From: Willaertia magna
Lineage: Eukaryota > Heterolobosea > Eutetramitea > Acrasida > Naegleriidae
Assembly: GCA_902984215.1 (NCBI GenBank)
Contig: CADWAF010004091.1
Span: forward strand, 1 to 26,576
Length of the DNA stretch: 26,576 nucleotides
Direction: 5' to 3'
Below, one piece after another: positions 18,301-26,576 of this stretch. Each line of letters starts with the position of its first letter. The stretch's first letter is position 1. The notes under the pieces were generated by a model that did no database searches, was not told the DNA's origin, and saw nothing but the letters and a program-made list of their open reading frames with translations. Made by a program: the position numbers and the translations under genes.

Positions 18301-20341
18301 TACTTGTGAATCGATTAATAACTGTAATAATCATGGAATTTGTTCAGGACCAAATTCTTGTGAATGTCAATCTGGATGGAAAGGAGCAACGGATTGTTCC
18401 AAACAATCTTGTGAACTTTTAGATAACTGTTCAAACCATGGTATTTGCGTTGATCCAAATAGATGTGATTGTCAATCAGGTTGGAAAGGATCTAATAATT
18501 GTAGTATGTTTACTTGTGACGGTTTAAATAATTGTAACAATAGAGGAAGCTGTATTGGTCCTAATCAATGTTCGTGTTTGGAAAATAATTATGGCTCACA
18601 ATGCGATGTGGAAATTACTTTACAATATCCATCCATCGTTTCACTATCAACTAATATAACATTTACCCCAAATATTACCTCAATATTAAGCAATCCATCA
18701 ATGACATTTAAATGGTCACAAATTAGTGGACCAAATACCTTAGATTTAGATAATATTTCAACAACAGGAACCGATAAAAAAGAGTTGACAATTAAGGCAA
18801 ATACAGATACCTTTAATAATGGATTAATAGAAGGTGCCACTTATCATTTAAAATTACACATTACTGTTAAAGAATTAAATGGATCATTTAATATAGAAAA
18901 AGTAGTAATATTTACACCAAATAGATCACCAATTATTAATTCATTTAGTATAGTTGATTCATTAACCAACCAAGAAACTACTTTTGGTTTAGTTGACCAA
19001 ACAAACTTTAAACTTACAATACTTAACGCCTCAGATTCAGAAAATCAAGATTTACAATATTCCTTTGGTTATTTTAATCAATTAGGAGAGAAGATTATTA
19101 TTTCCCCATTTTCAAGTAACAATTATACTTTCTTTAAAGTTCCTATACTTGGTACTGTTAGGTTATTCTTTGCAGTGAGAGATTCTATGTTATCTGTCAC
19201 ACAAAAAGAATTTAGTATAATGTTGATAGATCCAATTGACAGCTCAAATGAAAAACAATTAATTGATTATGTTAGTAGTTTAGTTAATTCTACTTCAGTT
19301 GACTATAATAATTTACAAGTCTTAGAAGTTGCCACAGTTTTATTAGATAAAACTTTAAATTCTAACACAAGTAGAGAAGCAGAAAGAATTGAATTAAAAT
19401 CTAAAATAATTAATAATTTATCAAATTATATTATTAACAACAATCAATCAGATGTCTCATCAGTTGTAAATATTTTAAATTTACTTTCCAATCAAACCAA
19501 AGAAATAACTGTACCAACATCAATCAAATCATTAACTATTTTAAAAACCTTAATTAATAATAATCATAACAGAAATGAAATTTCAGAAAAGAGAGAAGAT
19601 ATTTTAAAAATTACTTCTCAATTAATTACATCAACTTTTTCCAGTCAACAACAAACCAATACAAGCGACATTGTAAAAAATATTCTTGATGGAATATCAA
19701 AATTTACAGCAATTAATTTAAATAATGGAGAATTCATAATTTCAAATTATAATAACATTAATTCTCTTTTTATAAAAGGTAGAATTGAAGAAATTGTAAA
19801 TATCTTAACAACCTCCCTTAATTCTTCATTAACGTCAATCATTGGATTAACAAGTATTAACATTCCAATTGATTCAATCCAACAAATAATTGGTTTAAAC
19901 ACAGTAGTTTTATCCATTCAAAAAGTAAATCCAATAATTTATTCATTTTCAGAAAGAATTTTAACTTCATCGATTTTAAGAATTAGTTTATTTTCACAAA
20001 ATGGAAATGTTATTGAAATTAATCAATTAACAAAACCAATTGAATTTGAATTAAAGATGACCACAACAACAGTACCAACTGGAATGATTAGAAAATGTTT
20101 ATATTTTAATGAAAAATTAAAACAATTTAGTGATGAAGGAGTTGAAACGGTGAATGTTACTGGTGAAGAAAAATTAAAATGTAAAGTTTATCATTTGACT
20201 GACTTTACAACTGGTATGCAAGTGTTACAACCTAGAAGTAGTATTAGTAAAGTAATGATTAGTACTGGCTCTATAAATGGTGTAAATAATTTATGGTTAT
20301 ACTTAGTATTGATGATTAGTTTCTATATTGCAATAAAGTAA
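15398..20341 (+). CDS. Giant secreted/surface EGF-repeat, bulb-lectin, REJ-like, GPS protein
   Basis: 1647 aa in one exon. A signal peptide (1-23) is followed by about 22 EGF-like units of the form CxxLNNCNxxGxCxxNNTCxCxSGWKGSxDC. The array is broken twice by bulb-type (GNA-like) lectin segments (about residues 91-231 and 514-637; LQNDGNLVVYY and MQSDGNLILYH motifs). EGF units end near 1067. A REJ/PKD-like beta region follows (about 1070-1285), then a GAIN-like region with a GPS motif (CLYFNE...CKVYHLTDFT, about 1566-1603) in which HL/T is the usual autocleavage point. The end is one hydrophobic segment (about 1630-1646), fitting a GPI signal or a single membrane anchor rather than seven helices. 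Probable adhesion or cell-cell recognition protein; the ligand is unknown. Confidence 0.88.
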   Translation: MKLSDTKILLILLLTFAITVVYGFTCNGIDSSSETACSGHGTCIGTNICNCVEGYGGTDCQYIKCFGILSNETNVCSGRGFCISPDNCACVDYNTKVAKNTLLQSTNEVYREMPENDYLVSSDGTFKLVIENKSLRLYSGPNLIKILYNPDRPLEDYGRMWLIMLNYALALFANSGGTVWTQYVISIGFKPYSLVLQNDGNLVVYYQSGIAWTSETAIPGKRNDYLYTGSYCQEPRCFGYNSTDINNVCSGKGTCIDANSCNCETGWKGSSDCSVYSCDNLNNCNGNGVCIGNNTCQCQSGWKGSKDCSVFTCDNLNNCNNKGICVGNNTCSCVSGWEGSNDCNTYSCEALNNCNEHGVCVNNNTCQCQSGWKGSNDCSVYSCDGLNNCNGKGICTGNNTCSCQSGWKGSNDCSVYSCEDLNNCNGHGICSGNNTCKCDSGWKGSNDCSIFSCDGLSNCNGRGDCISNNTCNCTENYGGSMCEYHKCFGKLSTDKSVCSGHGFCIGVDNCACVDYRTTAKNTLASSSILFLNEYIMSSNGRFKLILESGGLRIYDNSTVKRVITTFNPTYTTIKLQMQANGNLVLSISGTTLWETMTANGGIPPYNLVMQSDGNLILYHAGGYLTNWNTAVAGLTSDYFYGGNNCQEPRCFGLSPSHSNVCSGKGTCTDLNTCNCQSGWKGANDCSVFTCDNLNNCNNKGICVGNNTCSCVSGWKGSNDCNTYSCETLNNCSEHGICTGNNTCQCNSGWKGSNDCKVFTCDGLNNCNGKGECTSNNTCNCQPGWRGSSDCSIQSCELLSDCSGHGICTSPNTCSCNAGYLTYSNCSVVSCELLNSCSNHGYCIDANICNCDSGWKGSNNCSQFSCDNLNNCNNHGTCVNNNTCQCQSGWKGSKDCSVYSCDAFNNCNNKGICVGNNTCSCDSGWKGSNDCNTYSCEALNYCSSHGVCANNNTCQCQSGWKGSNDCSKFTCESINNCNNHGICSGPNSCECQSGWKGATDCSKQSCELLDNCSNHGICVDPNRCDCQSGWKGSNNCSMFTCDGLNNCNNRGSCIGPNQCSCLENNYGSQCDVEITLQYPSIVSLSTNITFTPNITSILSNPSMTFKWSQISGPNTLDLDNISTTGTDKKELTIKANTDTFNNGLIEGATYHLKLHITVKELNGSFNIEKVVIFTPNRSPIINSFSIVDSLTNQETTFGLVDQTNFKLTILNASDSENQDLQYSFGYFNQLGEKIIISPFSSNNYTFFKVPILGTVRLFFAVRDSMLSVTQKEFSIMLIDPIDSSNEKQLIDYVSSLVNSTSVDYNNLQVLEVATVLLDKTLNSNTSREAERIELKSKIINNLSNYIINNNQSDVSSVVNILNLLSNQTKEITVPTSIKSLTILKTLINNNHNRNEISEKREDILKITSQLITSTFSSQQQTNTSDIVKNILDGISKFTAINLNNGEFIISNYNNINSLFIKGRIEEIVNILTTSLNSSLTSIIGLTSINIPIDSIQQIIGLNTVVLSIQKVNPIIYSFSERILTSSILRISLFSQNGNVIEINQLTKPIEFELKMTTTTVPTGMIRKCLYFNEKLKQFSDEGVETVNVTGEEKLKCKVYHLTDFTTGMQVLQPRSSISKVMISTGSINGVNNLWLYLVLMISFYIAIK

Positions 20342-20427
20342 ATTTGGTTCGGTAAAATCGAATTGTGTAATTACTTGTTTATTTATTCTTTACTTAAGGT
20401 TAAAACCTTATATAAAGTATTATTTAT

Positions 20428-23019
20428 TTATAAATACATTAAATCATGTTGTTGTTGTTTATATCTCATAAAAGTATCTTTACAAACTGTAATTTCAACA
20501 AACTGTAATAATTGATCAAATAAATCCACTTGACCTAAGCCGTTCTTAATTCTCATTAATTCTTTATTTAACATTTCACTACTTATATTTAATGAATTAT
20601 TTAATAAAAAATTATTAAAAATATATTCTTGTTTAATCATTCTTTCATATGGTTCTTTTAATTGTTTATAAAACATTACTTGTTCAATAAATAAAATATT
20701 TTCTTCAGATTTTTCTTGTTTACAATATTCTTTAAATTTCTCTCTTTCCTTTTCATCCAATAAAATTTTATCAAATTCAGTTAAAATTTCATTCATCTCA
20801 TGATCTTCTTCTTCTTCTGAAATTGAATTTAAATTACTTGTTGAAGTACTATTTAAAGAATTTCTATTTGATCTTTTTCTTGCTACAACAACGTAAACTT
20901 TAGATTGTTCATTATTTTGTAAAACAACTTTACATTTTGTAAACATACATTCATATTCAATAAATTCATTCTTCTTTTTGGAAGGTGCTGCTTTTAATAA
21001 ATGAAATTCGTCATTCGTTAAATATTGTAATATCTTTCCAATTAATTCTACATTATTAATTCCATTATTATTATTATTATTATTTGAACTACTGGAACTA
21101 GTTGATTTATTATTGTAAACTTCATTTAATTTAGAATTACTTAAATAAGTTAAATTATTTGTTAATTCTGGAAATAAATCAATAATTGTGACATTATGTA
21201 ATCCTTCAATATCTAAAGTTGTATAATTAAAATGATCATAAAAAGAAGAATTAGCAAATAATATCCTACCATCTAAATTTACAGTTAAAACAATATCTTT
21301 AATTGCATTCATTATATTTTTAGTTGATTCTTCAACTTGTGCAATTTTTTGAAATAACTTTTTAATTACTTCTTGTTCTTTAGATTGTTCTAATAAATTA
21401 TCTAAAGCACTTAACATAAAATTAATATTTTTTACAACATTTCCTAATTCGTCATATGCTTGATATTCCTTTCCAACAATTCTTTGTTTTGAATCATTAG
21501 AAAATGCAATTTGTTGTATTCTATTTGATAATTTTGAAATCCTAGATAAAACTCTTCTTTCAATAAAGAAAATGACAATACAAGTCGACAAGAGACAAAC
21601 TCCAAAAAGTAAAAAGATTGCTAATAATAAGGATTGTAAACCAACAAAATAAACACTTCTAGGGATATCAGTTCTTACAATAAATAAATTATTATTATTG
21701 ATATCTGTTACTAAATGATAAGAACTATATCTTTGTTCTGTTATAATTGATCCATTCTTTAGTTTTTCATCTAAAGTTCCACAAAATCTTTTTTCTAATT
21801 CGACATTTGACAAAACATCATAACCAATTACATCATTATTACTCCAAACTCTACTATTTATATCTGGATAAGTACCATTTATATTTTTAACATTATTTCT
21901 CCAATTATTTGAAATTTTATCATTTAAATCTTGTAAAACATGAAAAGAAATACAACATTGAACACTATCTGCAATATCATTCATTAAATTCATTGAAATG
22001 TATTTCCCAAAAAAGAAATAAGATTGAAAATCAGATTGTGATGTTGGATTAGCTCTTGTAATTGGTGAAATTACCCAAATTAATAATTGATTAGCAATTT
22101 CATTATCATATAAAATCCCAGCTACTTTAAATAAAGCGTTTTGATAGTGCGATACATGATTAAGGTAAGGAAATTGTTTTAAGAAAGAAGGTAATATTGG
22201 TTTAATGTTGGGACTTGTTTTATAGGTTAATTCTGTACCGTTAAGTAAATAAACTATTGCTATATCTAGGTTAACGCCTTGCATTACATCTGGAGCTCTA
22301 TTTTTTTTTTGTAAAATATTATTGTCATGAAATTTGTATTTTTTTGTAAAGAAAGAAATTAATGTACTTACAAATTAACGTCAATAAAATTATTAAAAAC
22401 ATTAAAATCATCTTCTGAACCACTATATAAAACATTATATACACTATAATATGCATCATCCCATCCAGCAAACGCGTACTATTTAAAAGTTATAATTTTT
22501 AAAAAAGTTTAATAAATAACTTACTAAAATATTATAAATAGAATCCATTTGGTCCTTTAATGATTTAATTATTCTCTTAGAAGTATTAGAAACATCTTTC
22601 TTTTCTAAATCACTAAAACTTGTTGCAAATATAGAACTAATAATTACAACAAAAATCATTAACATGATTGTAAATGTCAAGGTTAATAAAATTAATGTAG
22701 AAACACGTAAACTACAAATAAATTTTAAATAATTATTTCTATTATTATTTTCAAATAAATACCAATCTTCAACTTGTTGTTGGTCTTTTCCTTTATTTTT
22801 AGCTCTGTAGTAATTATAGTTGTTATTATTAATTGAATGATTGTTATTAATTAATGGTTTTGATGTAAATGGATTTATTAAACGTGTGTTACTTCCACTT
22901 GACATTGGGGTATTTGGTGAAGTAGTAGTAGTGTTGGCTGTAGTTGAAATTTGCAATTTAGAAGAAGTGTTGTTTTCCTTCTTCTTTGGCTGTTCTTTCA
23001 CACTTTCTAATTCTATCAT
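20428..23019 (-). CDS. CHASE4-HAMP-PAS-RGS transmembrane receptor (three exons)
   Basis: Spliced as 23019-22525, 22478-22372 and 22297-20428 (minus strand), giving 823 aa in frame. Domains: Ser/Thr/Asn-rich cytosolic N-terminus; TM1 (about 108-131); extracellular CHASE4-like sensor (about 166-415) with the typical AGWDDAYYSVYN start, completed only by splicing; TM2 (about 417-447); HAMP (about 447-500, DELGNVVKNINFM); coiled coil; PAS (about 520-670, with an Asn/Ser-rich insert); and an RGS domain (about 700-815, EYCKQEKSEENILFIEQ). It probably couples an extracellular signal to heterotrimeric G-alpha GTP hydrolysis. No kinase or cyclase domain is present. Its stop is 86 nt from that of the EGF gene (convergent). 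Confidence 0.85.
22298..22371 (-). other. Spliceosomal intron 2 of the CHASE4-RGS gene (74 nt)
   Basis: GTAAGT donor, A-rich tract and TAG acceptor. Splicing joins TT to A (Leu) and gives VNLAPDVMQGVNLD, keeping the frame of the long third exon. Confidence 0.85.
22479..22524 (-). other. Spliceosomal intron 1 of the CHASE4-RGS gene (46 nt)
   Basis: GTAAGT donor and TAG acceptor in phase 0. Without removal the frame ends after 13 more codons; with removal exon 2 continues directly into the CHASE4 signature. Confidence 0.85.
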
Positions 23020-23549
23020 TTTAACAGATTATAAGAGTAATAATGTATTGCTTTCAATAAAACAGGTTGTTAGAAGAAATTTTTTTTTGTCCGTTTTTCT
23101 TGGAATAATTTCATCTTGTCTGTCAATCAAAAGGAAAAGCACAAAAATCCTTAAATTCGCTGATTAAGGTAGCCCAGCATTTCCCAAAAGAAGGTAAACC
23201 TCTCTGCAAAGAGTAATGAAGAAGATTTGGTTTGGCAAATACAAAGCTGCAAACCGCTTTGCAAAAATTAAATAACTCACAATGAAATTAAAAAATTATT
23301 TGGTTGTGTTTGTGATAATTTTAATTGTTAATGCATTGTAACAAGGAGAGAACGTTATATGTCCAAAATATGAACTGTCAAATTTAGATTAATTTTAAAA
23401 AACATTTTTGGGATTGATTTTGAAACAATGCCTTTCTTTTTAACGTTGTTTAGTTCTTACAACGTACAATTAGAACAAAACAACCAAATTTTAAACAAGA
23501 TAAAAACTGTCGAATGTTATTCATCTCCTTTTATAACGATCAAAAAAAA
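23020..23549. promoter_or_regulatory. Divergent intergenic region
   Basis: 530 nt between two divergent starts (receptor gene on minus, secreted protein on plus), so both promoters should be here. I see no gene, only short A/T tracts and a more mixed-composition stretch at about 23150-23280 with repeated TTTGCAAA-like words. No recognisable promoter element is assigned. Confidence 0.5.
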
Positions 23550-24296
23550 ATGAATAGAAATGTACTCTTAATGGTTACACTTCTATTGTCACTTCTTCAG
23601 TGCTTTGTTTTGGGAATAGATATTTCTCCAGTAAATAATAAAAACTTTGAGAATGCGGGTTTACCTAGAGAAGATAAAACAGTGTTGACTGCTAGAGTGA
23701 ATAGTGCCTTACAAAACTGGAATGATCTAATTAAAAAGAAGGAAAGTTTATCATCTGCATTTACTTATTGTTACACGAATAAAAGAAGTTGGGCAACTTT
23801 AAGAACAACAAATTCTGATTTTACTAAAATTGTAATCTCATATAACAATGTTACACAAAAATATAACATTATTGAAAGAAGTTTAATAAGTTTTGAATAT
23901 AACTTTGCAACAGATGATTATTACACAAATAAATGGACAGAAAGAATTAACGAAAACAATATAGGTTCACATTCTGATGGATATCCATTATATTATTTTG
24001 AGGAAATATTTACAACTTGTCTTGATACATTTCAAAATAATCAACAAGGATTAGGTGATGATATTTTATATGTAAATAATGTTACAACAGAACCTTTTTT
24101 ACAAAAGTGTGGAAAATTTCATACAGTGTATAATGAAGATCAAAGTGAAGTTGGTTCTACAGCATTTGTTTTGCACGATTTTAGATGGAATGACACTTGT
24201 ATTTTACCTAATGCTAGCAGTGCTACCTCTTTTAATTATCAATTTTTATTGTTGGTTGTGTCATTGTTTTATTTTCTATGTATTTTAATTCATTAA
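23550..24296 (+). CDS. Hypothetical secreted or surface-anchored protein
   Basis: 248 aa from the ATG at 23550, which follows a run of A and opens a signal peptide (NVLLMVTLLLSLLQCFVLG); an in-frame ATG at 23514 would place 12 polar residues before it. The mature part has several Cys (CYTN, TTCLD, KCGKF, DTCIL) that could pair, and N-glycosylation sequons (NVT, NDT, NAS). The C-terminus ends in a hydrophobic stretch (FLLLVVSLFYFLCILIH), suggesting a GPI-anchor signal or one membrane helix. I do not recognise the family. It is followed in the same direction by the PRELI gene 119 nt downstream. Confidence 0.75.
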   Translation: MNRNVLLMVTLLLSLLQCFVLGIDISPVNNKNFENAGLPREDKTVLTARVNSALQNWNDLIKKKESLSSAFTYCYTNKRSWATLRTTNSDFTKIVISYNNVTQKYNIIERSLISFEYNFATDDYYTNKWTERINENNIGSHSDGYPLYYFEEIFTTCLDTFQNNQQGLGDDILYVNNVTTEPFLQKCGKFHTVYNEDQSEVGSTAFVLHDFRWNDTCILPNASSATSFNYQFLLLVVSLFYFLCILIH

Positions 24297-24415
24297 TATA
24301 GCTTGTAAAATAAATATTTTTTAAAAAATAAAAAAAAAAGGCGCCATAAAAATGCGTTAAAAATTCAATCAATTTAACATGCTTATTACTAGAAGTGATT
24401 GTTGACTGTGAAAAA

Positions 24416-25099
24416 ATGTCGGAAGATAAGAACAAGAAGGTTGATATGGAGAGTGGTTCTCACATGAAGGCTATCATGGAAGATACTAAAGATGATCCAA
24501 ATTTCTATGGTGGAAATATAGAAGCCGAAACAAAAGCTCCTTACAGAGATCCAATAAGAGGAGCTGCTCAAACAAGAATTGCCCATATGAAATACCCTTG
24601 GGACCTTGTTGTTAGAGCATATGAACAAAGATTCCCTAAAAACCCAACTTTCTTCCCATATATTAATAATACCGAGATTTTAGAAAAGAAAGAAACGGAA
24701 ACAACGAAATATGAAGTAAGAAGAGTATCCATCGATCCGGGAATGCCTGGTTGGTTAAAATCCTTAACTAGAATTCATGATTTTGTTTTTGTTGAGAAGA
24801 GTACAATTGATTGGAAGAATAAGAAGATGACTTTATATACGGAGAATGAAACATTATCTACTTATGCACATGTTAGTGAAGATTGTACTTATCAACAACA
24901 TCCAGATAACCCTAACTGGACTTATAAAGAACAAACTGCTTATTATAAATTAAAAGTACGTTTATTCGGTATTGAAGGTAGAATTGAACAATATGGTGGA
25001 TACATGTTTATTGAACGTGCTAGAGATGCTTTATTACAAGAAAAGAAACAAGTGGAAGCTTTAAAAGAATCTGAAAGATTACAAAAACAACAAAAATAA
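24416..25099 (+). CDS. PRELI/MSF1-domain protein, SEC14L1-type
   Basis: 227 aa. I start at the ATG at 24416 because the longer frame begins with GTG. A charged N-terminus is followed by a PRELI/MSF1 domain from about residue 50 to 210: KYPWDLVVRAYEQRFPKNP at its start; EVRRVSIDPGMPGWLKSL; IHDFVFVEKSTIDWKNKKMT; ENETLSTYAHVSEDCTYQQH; and DNPNWTYKEQTAYYKL. The spacing and the NETxS...HP(E/D)N.(D/N)WT pattern are closest to the PRELI part of SEC14L1/SEC14L5 proteins rather than the mitochondrial Ups/PRELID proteins. The CRAL-TRIO and GOLD domains of SEC14L1 are absent. A Lys/Glu/Gln-rich helix ends it. Likely lipid binding or transfer. Tail-to-tail with the next gene, 17 nt apart. Confidence 0.85.
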   Translation: MSEDKNKKVDMESGSHMKAIMEDTKDDPNFYGGNIEAETKAPYRDPIRGAAQTRIAHMKYPWDLVVRAYEQRFPKNPTFFPYINNTEILEKKETETTKYEVRRVSIDPGMPGWLKSLTRIHDFVFVEKSTIDWKNKKMTLYTENETLSTYAHVSEDCTYQQHPDNPNWTYKEQTAYYKLKVRLFGIEGRIEQYGGYMFIERARDALLQEKKQVEALKESERLQKQQK

Positions 25100-25116
25100 T
25101 CATTTTCAAATAAATT

Positions 25117-26274
25117 TTATAAAACATCTTCTTTACATTGTAAAGCCTCTTGTTGTTCTCGTTGTTTCCTTTCTTCACGTTTTCTTTCTTTACTTTTCTT
25201 ACACCAAACATTTAATTCTTGAATTAAATTTTTCTTATCTTTAAATCTTCCTCTACGATTAACCAATTCAGTTCCAGATTTATATTGTAATTTAATTTCA
25301 GGTATTGTTCTTCTTTTCACCAATGTACCTAATGATTTTTTATTAGGTTTATTAGTAATTAAATTATTATTATTACTGCTATTATTATTACTAGAAGAGA
25401 TATTATCAGAATTATTATTATTATTTGAGGGCAGATTACTAATCATACCATTGTTATTATTATTTAAGGCTATTTGTTGATTATTTTGATTATTAGTTCT
25501 ATTTATTTTCTTTTCAAAATTAGATAAATACCATGCTCTCGTTAAGGCATATAATGAAACTGGTTGTTTTACACTTGTCGTATTAATTGTAGAGTTTATT
25601 GTATTAGTTATTGAATTTGAATTTTGATTAAAATTTATAAAAATATCATTTGCCTCCACTTGTCTACCGTAAATTAAAAATGTTGGATTATTATTTTGTA
25701 ACGATCCATTTTCATTATTTATTATATTCATTGTTGTTGTATTATTATTTGTATTATTTGCATTTGAAGAAGTTACATTTATTGGATTAGTAGAAACTGA
25801 AGAAATATGAAAATTATTACTTTGTATTGGACTTTGTAACATTGAAGAAATTGGTGAAAATAGAATTTGTTTTGGAGGAGATTGTTGATTTATATTATTA
25901 TTCATTGTATTATTATTTATAGAAATGTTATTATTATTATTATTAACAGTTCTTATTGGAGTGGAAGGAGTAACAATAGTTGGAAAGGAAGTTGGAGGTG
26001 GAGGTACTATTAATACTTGTTGTAAATTATTATTTTGTAAATGTTGTTGTTGATAAATGACAGAATTTGAAGGGTGAATAATTTTTGGAATGTTATTATT
26101 ATTGAAATTATTATCGTTAGAAATTGTACTAGTTATTGGGGAGGGACAGGTACCTTCTTCTTGAATGATAACTTGTGATGGTTGTTGATTTGTATGGTTG
26201 TTGTGGTTAGTGGTTGCTGCTGTTGCATTATTGTTGGATAGTGGTGGAAGTGAGGTAGTTGTTGGTTCTGACAT
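25117..26274 (-). CDS. Asn-rich protein with LIN37-like motif
   Basis: 385 aa, single exon, ATG at 26274 after an A-run. Most of it is low complexity (polyAsn, Thr, Gln, a PPPP stretch), probably disordered. Two conserved-looking parts stand out: PVSLYALTRAWYLSNFEKK (about 238-256), which resembles the SLYxLxRAWxRN motif of LIN37, a MuvB/DREAM cell-cycle complex subunit; and a basic C-terminus (about 315-375) with KRRTIPEIKLQYKSG, NRRGRF and a KERKREERK helix. The LIN37 match covers one short motif only, so the call is tentative; a nuclear regulatory protein is plausible. Its 3' end is 17 nt from that of the PRELI gene. Confidence 0.7.
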   Translation of the reverse strand: MSEPTTTSLPPLSNNNATAATTNHNNHTNQQPSQVIIQEEGTCPSPITSTISNDNNFNNNNIPKIIHPSNSVIYQQQHLQNNNLQQVLIVPPPPTSFPTIVTPSTPIRTVNNNNNNISINNNTMNNNINQQSPPKQILFSPISSMLQSPIQSNNFHISSVSTNPINVTSSNANNTNNNTTTMNIINNENGSLQNNNPTFLIYGRQVEANDIFINFNQNSNSITNTINSTINTTSVKQPVSLYALTRAWYLSNFEKKINRTNNQNNQQIALNNNNNGMISNLPSNNNNNSDNISSSNNNSSNNNNLITNKPNKKSLGTLVKRRTIPEIKLQYKSGTELVNRRGRFKDKKNLIQELNVWCKKSKERKREERKQREQQEALQCKEDVL

Positions 26275-26510
26275 TTTTTTTTTTAAATTTAAAAATTAAC
26301 GGCTATTTGTTTTTAATTTTTCAAAAACAGATTTTTTTTAGCGGAATTGACGAAAAAAATAATTGAAAGCAAGCATACAAATAGAATAATTTAAAGAAAC
26401 GGAAAAGAATAAGTGTAATAATTTAAATTCAAAGCTACAATCGCACATTGAAACAGCACGTTCCTTTTAACAAAAATATTTTTTGTGAATTTTTTAATTC
26501 ATAATCATAT

Positions 26511-26576
26511 CCGATGATAGCTCAGCTGGTAGAGCATGGGACTGTAGAATGTTCTGTTATCCTGTGGTCGGCGGTT
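26511..26576 (+). tRNA. tRNA-Tyr (GUA), 5' part with intron; cut by window end
   Basis: The acceptor 5' strand CCGATGA, D-arm/A-box TAGCTCAGCTGG and anticodon stem TGGGA (26537-26541) lead to a loop CTGTAG with anticodon GTA at 26544-26546. Stem pairing with TCCTG (26560-26564) requires an 11-nt intron (26548-26558) after position 37, the canonical site; tRNA-Tyr commonly carries an intron in eukaryotes. The variable loop and the first T-stem bases follow before the window ends, so the B box and 3' end are not seen. Confidence 0.93.

Noticed and set aside
15590..18600. Tandem EGF coding repeats as a CRISPR-like or satellite array
   Set aside because: The periodicity is in frame, Cys patterns are conserved and there are no spacers; it is a protein repeat.
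1..26576. Non-standard genetic code for the whole window
   Set aside because: Flanking genes have long uninterrupted frames with CAA/CAG for Gln and end at TAA, so the host uses standard stops. Only island relics show internal stops.

Overview
The window looks like nuclear DNA of a free-living amoeboid protist. A heterolobosean (Naegleria/Willaertia-like) is my first choice and a dictyostelid-like amoebozoan the alternative. The reasons are compact A+T-rich genes, few and very short GTAAGT...TAG introns, Asn-rich low-complexity proteins, runs of A just before start codons, an intron-containing tRNA-Tyr, and gene families such as CHASE4-HAMP-PAS-RGS receptors, PhoPQ/AprA-type secreted proteins and DUF2135 proteins. 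The host genes use the standard genetic code.

Left flank (1-3199): the 3' part of a TPR-like/DUF2135 gene; a PhzF-family enzyme convergent with it; a small unknown ORF abutting the 3' half of a strictosidine-synthase/APMAP-like gene that has lost its 5' half; then a broken tRNA-Tyr 3' half on the minus strand that still carries its intron.

Middle (about 3200-13200): an extremely A+T-rich island with no intact gene, made of mobile-element wreckage. Reading the minus strand through stop codons shows a retroelement of the tyrosine-recombinase (DIRS/Ngaro-like) class. In order it has an Asn-rich gag-like ORF, reverse transcriptase (VPKK, LILNLR and YKDD motifs), RNase H and a recombinase-like region (about 11731 down to 8160). 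The stops fall where Gln or Trp is expected, and key residues are changed in the way C-to-T/G-to-A mutation would change them, which suggests RIP-like hypermutation. Next to its 5' end lies a less decayed PIF/Harbinger-type DDE transposase pseudogene (11763-12623) with an oppositely oriented Asn/Ser-rich pseudogene (12671-13069). Also present are an unrecognised degenerate plus-strand frame (7111-8214), a long polypurine tract, a G-rich island and inverted repeats.

Right flank (13200-26576): mostly secreted, membrane and signalling genes. These are a PhoPQ-activated/AprA-family secreted protein, a giant EGF/bulb-lectin/REJ/GPS surface protein, a CHASE4-HAMP-PAS-RGS receptor (three exons, spliced here from the sequence), a small secreted or anchored protein, a SEC14L1-type PRELI-domain protein, an Asn-rich protein with a LIN37-like motif, and the 5' part of a tRNA-Tyr gene with an 11-nt intron, cut by the window end. 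Genes are packed closely, several tail to tail with gaps of 17 to 86 nt.
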